NCBI GenBank assembly: GCA_050742535.1
Contig: JBOGIQ010000206.1
Span: forward strand, 1-10,472
DNA: 10,472 nt
Direction: 5' to 3'
From: Gp6-AA40 sp050742535
Lineage (GTDB): Bacteria; Acidobacteriota; Vicinamibacteria; Vicinamibacterales; UBA2999
The translations under genes were made by a program, and so were the position numbers. The notes under the pieces were generated by a model that was given only the letters and a program-made list of their open reading frames with translations, searched no databases and had not been told where the DNA came from. This document shows, in pieces, positions 6,996 to 10,472 of this stretch. How positions within the stretch are numbered: the first letter of the stretch is position 1; every line of letters starts with the position of its first letter.

Positions 6996-7813
6996 CCGAT
7001 CTCGACTCGAAGAACCGCCGCCTGTTCGACTTCCTGGGCGGCGCCGAGTCCATCGTCGTGGCGTTCAGCGGTGGCGTCGACAGCGCGTATCTCGCGTGGG
7101 CAGCCACTCAGGCACTCGGATCCGCGGCGCTGTGCGTGACCGCGGACAGTCCAAGTTATCCCGATCATCATCGTCAGCTCGCGCTCGACGTGGCGCGCCG
7201 GTTCAAGCTCCATCACCACGTCGTTCATACACGGGAACTCGAGCAGCCGCAGTACCGCGCGAATCCGGTGAACCGCTGCTATTACTGCAAGCACGAGCTC
7301 TATACCGCGCTCTCCGCGCTTGCCTCCGAACGCGGAATTCCGGTGATCGCCGACGGTAGCAATGCCGACGATCGGAGCGATTACCGGCCCGGACGACAGG
7401 CCGCGCGCGAGTTTGGCGTCCAGAGTCCGCTCGATGAGGCCGGGCTGACGAAGAGCGAGATCCGCGAGCTCTCGCACCGCGCCGGGTTGCCAACGTGGGA
7501 TGAGCCCGCCTCCGCCTGCCTGTCGTCGAGGATTCCGTACTTGTCGGAAGTGACCGAGGACAAGCTGCGGATGATCGAGCGCGCCGAGCGGGTCGTGCGC
7601 GGGCTGGGGTTCCGTGTCTGCCGCGTGCGGCACCATGATGACCTCGCCAGGCTCGAGATCGGCGCCGACGAGCTGCCGCGCGCGCTCGAGCCGGACGTCC
7701 ACGAACGACTGGTGGTCGAACTGACGGCCCTTGGGTACCGCAGCGTCACGATCGATCCGCGAGGCTACAGGCAGGGCAGTCTCAACGAAGGGCTGCGCCT
7801 TCGCCCCGTGTAA
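6992..7813 (+). CDS. larE: ATP-dependent sacrificial sulfur transferase LarE family
   Basis: This 273-residue PP-loop enzyme has SGGVDS (26-31), which binds and adenylates with ATP, and NRCYYCKHELY (94-104) and EPASACLSSRIPY (171-183), both hallmarks of LarE. In Lactobacillus, LarE donates the sulfur of a single cysteine to the nicotinic-acid-derived precursor of the nickel-pincer cofactor of lactate racemase. C176 here, in ACLSSR, corresponds to that sacrificial cysteine. C96 and C99 give two further conserved cysteines; a three-cysteine set is, as I recall, the type that carries a 4Fe-4S cluster and can work catalytically. The length is normal. The GTG start overlaps the stop of the zinc-ribbon gene. 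No larB, larC or larA lies in the window, so the sulfur acceptor is not established. Confidence 0.88.
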   Translation: MTDLDSKNRRLFDFLGGAESIVVAFSGGVDSAYLAWAATQALGSAALCVTADSPSYPDHHRQLALDVARRFKLHHHVVHTRELEQPQYRANPVNRCYYCKHELYTALSALASERGIPVIADGSNADDRSDYRPGRQAAREFGVQSPLDEAGLTKSEIRELSHRAGLPTWDEPASACLSSRIPYLSEVTEDKLRMIERAERVVRGLGFRVCRVRHHDDLARLEIGADELPRALEPDVHERLVVELTALGYRSVTIDPRGYRQGSLNEGLRLRPV

Positions 7814-7844
7814 CCGATCGCTCTCGCATCCGGCCTACAACCGA

Positions 7845-7873
7845 TTGACACCCGATCCCGCGGACGCTAAGCT
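7845..7873 (+). promoter_or_regulatory. Promoter for pal
   Basis: A consensus TTGACA (7845-7850) is followed after 17 nt by TAAGCT (7868-7873), which keeps the critical first T, A and last T of the -10 box. The site lies in the 98-bp gap between larE and pal and would give a leader of about 30 nt. The pal ribosome site AGGAG (7902-7906) sits 5 nt before the ATG at 7912. The strong -35 and weak -10 suggest that pal is transcribed on its own as well as by any read-through from larE. Confidence 0.55.
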
Positions 7874-7911
7874 CGACCCGTCTTAACAAAACGACCTATG
7901 CAGGAGAGCTG

Positions 7912-8496
7912 ATGAATCTGCGCCGGCTGGTGTGGTTGAGTGCGACCGTTATCATCGTCGCGCTGATCGTCGTTGCGTGCGGCAGAAAGACGCCTCCGCC
8001 GCCGCCACCGCCGCCCGCGCCGCCGCCGGCCGCAACAGCCCCAGCGCCACCACCTCCTCCGCCGCCACAACCGAAGCCCGCACCGGCTCCACCGCCGGCG
8101 GCGCCAAAGCCGCCCTCGGAAGAGGATCTGTTCCGGGCCAAGACGCTCGATCAGGTCACGGCTGACTTCACGGACATCACGTTCGACTACGACCAGTTCA
8201 ACATCCGCGACGATCAGCGCCCCACGCTGCAGAGAAACGCCGACTACCTGCGTCGATGGACGACCGTGCGCGTGACCGTTGAAGGACACGCGGATGCGCG
8301 GGGCACCAACGAGTACAACCTCGCCCTCGGGCAGCGCCGCGCGGCGGCGATCCGCGACTACCTGGTCGGCGTCGGCGTGGCTACCGATCGCATGGTGGTC
8401 GTCAGCAAGGGCGAGGAGGAACCGGTGTGCCGCGAGGACACCGAAGCGTGTCACGAGCGCAATCGCCGCGGTCATTTCGTGGCCACGGCAAAATAA
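7912..8496 (+). CDS. pal: Peptidoglycan-associated lipoprotein Pal (OmpA-like)
   Basis: This 194-residue outer-membrane lipoprotein anchors the outer membrane to peptidoglycan as part of the Tol-Pal system. A signal peptide (1-22) ends in the lipobox VVAC, with lipidated C23. Residues 28-68 are a Pro/Ala linker containing runs of eight and seven prolines. The OmpA C-terminal domain (about 85-194) starts FDYDQFNIRDD and carries the peptidoglycan-binding motif VEGHADARGTNEYNLALGQR with the NRRGHF-type ending. A cysteine pair in PVCREDTEACHERNRR probably forms a periplasmic disulfide, a feature shared with many non-enteric Pal proteins. No tolB or ybgF lies beside it in the window, so it is outside a classic tol-pal operon here. 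The start is clear from the ribosome site AGGAG and the signal peptide. Confidence 0.92.
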   Translation: MNLRRLVWLSATVIIVALIVVACGRKTPPPPPPPPAPPPAATAPAPPPPPPPQPKPAPAPPPAAPKPPSEEDLFRAKTLDQVTADFTDITFDYDQFNIRDDQRPTLQRNADYLRRWTTVRVTVEGHADARGTNEYNLALGQRRAAAIRDYLVGVGVATDRMVVVSKGEEEPVCREDTEACHERNRRGHFVATAK

Positions 8497-8640
8497 TTGG
8501 TGATCTGCGATTAGTGATTTGTGACTCGTTGATGAGTGGTGATTTGGGATTGGTGATTGGTGGCTGGTGCCAGTTCTCAATCACCAAGCGTCAATCATCA
8601 TTCACCAACCATTCACTAATCACAGATCACTAATCGCCAA
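8497..8640. repeat. Heptamer-built inverted repeat between convergent genes
   Basis: This AT-richer element starts at the base after the pal stop. The left arm is made of 7-nt units of the form TTNGTGA (8497-8503, 8511-8517, 8518-8524, 8550-8556, with degenerate copies between). The right arm is made of the reverse complement TCACNAA (8581-8587, 8602-8608, 8613-8619, 8627-8633, plus variants up to 8640). The best-matching arms are 8507-8524 and 8620-8637, 17 of 18 complementary with the exception a G-T pair. An inner pair, 8550-8559 and 8578-8587, is perfect over 10 nt around CTGGTGCCAG. A transcript from either side could form a long imperfect hairpin, so a two-way terminator is possible. 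There is no long U-tract. Confidence 0.85.
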
Positions 8641-9364
8641 TCGAGTTCAGCTCTTCGACGATCGCCTGCGCCGCGACCCGCGGGTCCGGCGCGGCGATGA
8701 TCGGGCGGCCGACGACGATGTAGGTCGCCCCTGCCTTTACGGCTTCCGCCGGTCCCAATGTCCGTGACTGGTCGTTCTTGTCCTGGCCGGCGGACGCTCC
8801 CCTGATCCCGGGCGTCACAATCGCAAAGTCCGGCCCGCATGCCTGCCGGATGGCGGCCGTTTCCTGCGGCGAGGCGACCACTCCGTGGAGGCCGGCCGAC
8901 TGGGCCATCCGCGCGAGCGCGAGGACGTGATCGACCAGCGGGCGCGTCACGCCCGTGTGTGTCAGCGTCTGTTCGTCCATGCTCGTCAGCACAGTGATGC
9001 CGATGATCAGCGGGGGCTGAACGCCCGTTGCGGCCGCGGCGGCCGCGGCGGCGCGCGCAGCCGCCTCCATCATCGGTGCGCCACCAGATGCGTGCACGTC
9101 GATCATCCAGGCACCGGTGCGCACCGCAGCGTCCACCGCCTGCGCGACGGTGTTCGGTATGTCGTGGAATTTGAGGTCGAGAAACACACGCGCACCGGAA
9201 TCCACGAGGCGGCGCACCAGTTCCGGCCCGGCCATCGTGAACAGCCGGCTCCCGACCTTCAGCCCGCCGGCGAGCCCGCGCACCTGCTTGGCGATGGCGA
9301 GTGCCCGGTCAGCGCCGTCTACGTCGAGCGCAACGAGGAGCCGGTTGCCGGCATTAGTGGACAT
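8630..9364 (-). CDS. pyrF: Orotidine 5'-phosphate decarboxylase
   Basis: This 244-residue cytoplasmic enzyme decarboxylates OMP to UMP, the last step of de novo pyrimidine synthesis. The catalytic array FLDLKFHDIPNT (D63, K65, D68) is intact, as are VALDVD near the N terminus, VTPGIRG, and the phosphate-binding VVGRPI near the C terminus. The length is normal. A run of alanines (about 101-112, interrupted only by R104) lies in the variable region after HASGG. The ATG at 9364 lies inside the end of pyrD, overlapping it by 11 bp, so the two are probably coupled. The last residues (IGD) and the TAG stop at 8632-8630 lie within the heptamer-built inverted repeat, so the C-terminal end has been shaped by that element. 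Confidence 0.95.
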   Translation of the reverse strand: MSTNAGNRLLVALDVDGADRALAIAKQVRGLAGGLKVGSRLFTMAGPELVRRLVDSGARVFLDLKFHDIPNTVAQAVDAAVRTGAWMIDVHASGGAPMMEAAARAAAAAAAATGVQPPLIIGITVLTSMDEQTLTHTGVTRPLVDHVLALARMAQSAGLHGVVASPQETAAIRQACGPDFAIVTPGIRGASAGQDKNDQSRTLGPAEAVKAGATYIVVGRPIIAAPDPRVAAQAIVEELNSIGD

Positions 9365-10472
9365 CGACGCCTATCGCCTCCTCGATTCGCGAAACCCCAT
9401 CGTCCGTCATCCGTGCCGTGAGCCCGGCCAGGATCTCCTGAACCATTCCCGGTCCCTCGTAAATGAGCGCGGTATAGACCTGGACCAGCGTGGCTCCCGA
9501 TCGAATTCGCTCGTAGGCATCGGCCGCGGTGAAGATGCCGCCGACACCCACGATGGGGACCCGCGTCCCGAAGTGGCGGAAGAGCAGTCTACACGCCGCG
9601 GTTGCTGCGGCCTTCAGCGGCGCGCCGCTCAACCCTCCCGCCTCCTTCGACGTCGCGCTGCTTCGCAGGTCGGGTCTCGCGACGGTCGTATTCGTGGCGA
9701 TGACGCCGGCGGCGCCGCCCTCGACCGCTGCATCGGCGGATCGGAGCAGGTCGTTTTCGGCGGAGTCGGGCGACAGCTTCACGAGGACGGGAATCGCGCG
9801 GTCCGGGCTGTTGTCCCGGACGCGGCGCACTGCCTGCTCGACGAGCCCGCGGAGCGACTGGCTTTCCTGCAGATCGCGTAAGCCGGCGGTGTTCGGCGAG
9901 CTGACGTTGATCGCGAAGTAGTCGGCGTAGCGATGGAGCACGTCGATGGTGCGCACGTAGTCCTCTGCTGCGTGCTCGTTCGGCGTGTCCTTGTTCTTGC
10001 CGATATTGATGCCGACACGGAACCCCGCCGGCGTGGAGTCCGGCTTCAGCCGGATTGCCTGCCTTGCGTCCGCCTTCAGGCGGACCTTCGGCGCATTTCG
10101 CGAGAGATTTGCCGCCACCCCGTCGGCGCCCTCGCTGTTGAATCCGAGCCGATTGATGATGGCGCGATCGGGCGGGAGACGGAACAGGCGCGGTTTCGGA
10201 TTGCCGGGCTGAGGCCTCGGCGTGACGGTGCCGATCTCGGCGAATCCAAATCCGAACGCCGGCCACGCGGCCATCGCGGTGCCCTGTTTATCGAGTCCTG
10301 CAGCGAGTCCGAGCGGATTATCGAAATCGAGGCCGAAGACGGTTTGGGCGAGGCCGCGATCGACGCCGGGGTTGGAACCACGGCTGAACGATCTGATGAC
10401 CACCGGTTGCCGAAGCGCCGTCATCGTCAGATCGTGGGCGCGTTCGGCGTCGAGAGCAAAGAGCGCGGGCCG
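9354..10472 (-). CDS. pyrD: Dihydroorotate dehydrogenase (quinone), class 2; 5' end outside window
   Basis: This is the FMN enzyme that oxidises dihydroorotate to orotate and passes electrons to membrane quinone. The reading frame stays open to the right edge and encodes RPALFALDAERAHDLT before the ATG at 10424; that is the class 2 N-terminal helix, so 10424 is an internal Met and the true start lies beyond 10472. Motifs are NPLGLAAGLDK, EIGTVTPRPQPGNPKPR, INRLGFNSEG, GINIGKNKDT, the catalytic-serine stretch NVSSPNTAGLR, VLVKLSPD, IATNTT, GGLSG and GVGGI. Compared with the E. coli enzyme, about 21 extra residues (KVRLKAD through STPAG) lie just before GINIGKNK, encoded by a twin-hairpin repeat. 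The end overlaps pyrF by 11 bp. Confidence 0.93.
   Translation of the reverse strand, partial: RPALFALDAERAHDLTMTALRQPVVIRSFSRGSNPGVDRGLAQTVFGLDFDNPLGLAAGLDKQGTAMAAWPAFGFGFAEIGTVTPRPQPGNPKPRLFRLPPDRAIINRLGFNSEGADGVAANLSRNAPKVRLKADARQAIRLKPDSTPAGFRVGINIGKNKDTPNEHAAEDYVRTIDVLHRYADYFAINVSSPNTAGLRDLQESQSLRGLVEQAVRRVRDNSPDRAIPVLVKLSPDSAENDLLRSADAAVEGGAAGVIATNTTVARPDLRSSATSKEAGGLSGAPLKAAATAACRLLFRHFGTRVPIVGVGGIFTAADAYERIRSGATLVQVYTALIYEGPGMVQEILAGLTARMTDDGVSRIEEAIGVDVH
10038..10085. repeat. Twin-hairpin REP-like element inside pyrD
   Basis: Two palindromes with the same TTCA loop lie 30 nt apart in the coding sequence. The first has the stem TCCGGC/GCCGGA (10039-10044 and 10049-10054). The second has a perfect 7-bp stem GTCCGCC/GGCGGAC (10068-10074 and 10079-10085). 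On the coding (minus) strand they read IRLKPD and VRLKAD in the same codon phase, so they look like two copies of one 18-nt unit. They account for most of the insertion seen in the protein. A short CGCCG occurs at both outer edges (10029-10033 and 10089-10093); it could be a target duplication but is also likely by chance in such GC-rich DNA. Confidence 0.75.

Noticed and set aside
6656..7702. Minus-strand frame rich in serine opposite the zinc-ribbon and larE genes
   Set aside because: The serine run is the reverse complement of GAN codons in the acidic tail, and the rest is antisense to LarE with no motif of its own.
8497..8640. CRISPR-like array
   Set aside because: Units are 7 nt, contiguous and in opposing orientation, without unique spacers, and no cas gene is near.
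10422..10424. ATG at 10424 as the start of pyrD
   Set aside because: The frame remains open to the window edge and encodes the class 2 N-terminal helix (FALDAERAHDLT), so the true start is outside the window.

Overview
This is a GC-rich bacterial chromosomal window with tightly packed genes, GTGA/ATGA stop-start overlaps, and several GTG starts. Three things together suggest an Acidobacteriota-type genome, perhaps Vicinamibacteria: a GldA-GldF-GldG-DUF4340 ABC operon, a Pal lipoprotein with a long Pro/Ala linker, and short-period repeats at gene junctions plus a twin-hairpin element inside a gene. The taxonomic call is inference from gene style; no rRNA is present. All genes look chromosomal. 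I see no phage, integrase, transposase, tRNA, rRNA or CRISPR.

Layout. (1) Positions 1-3558, minus strand: a four-gene operon in the order ATPase, permease, GldG-like auxiliary protein, DUF4340 protein (the last runs off the left edge). (2) Positions 3628-5808, plus strand: a P1B-type heavy-metal ATPase of the Zn/Cd/Pb class. (3) Positions 5809-5864: a convergent junction filled by a 9-nt tandem repeat. (4) Positions 5865-6572, minus strand: a receiver-PilZ response regulator. (5) Positions 6750-7813, plus strand: an 81-residue zinc-ribbon protein with a very acidic tail, translationally coupled to a LarE-type PP-loop sulfurtransferase; a TATAAT promoter sits upstream. (6) Positions 7912-8496, plus strand: the Pal lipoprotein, with its own TTGACA promoter. 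(7) Positions 8497-8640: a second convergent junction filled by a heptamer-based inverted repeat that supplies the pyrF stop codon. (8) Positions 8630-10472, minus strand: pyrD (5' end outside the window) overlapping pyrF, for the last two steps of UMP synthesis.

The points most worth a second look are: the zinc-ribbon/LarE pair, which looks like a small carrier or partner protein coupled to a sulfur-transfer enzyme; a roughly 21-residue in-frame insertion in PyrD encoded by two TTCA-loop hairpins that each spell (V/I)RLK(A/P)D; and the two convergent junctions, each occupied almost wall to wall by a different short-period repeat. No gene-free stretch exceeds 300 bases.
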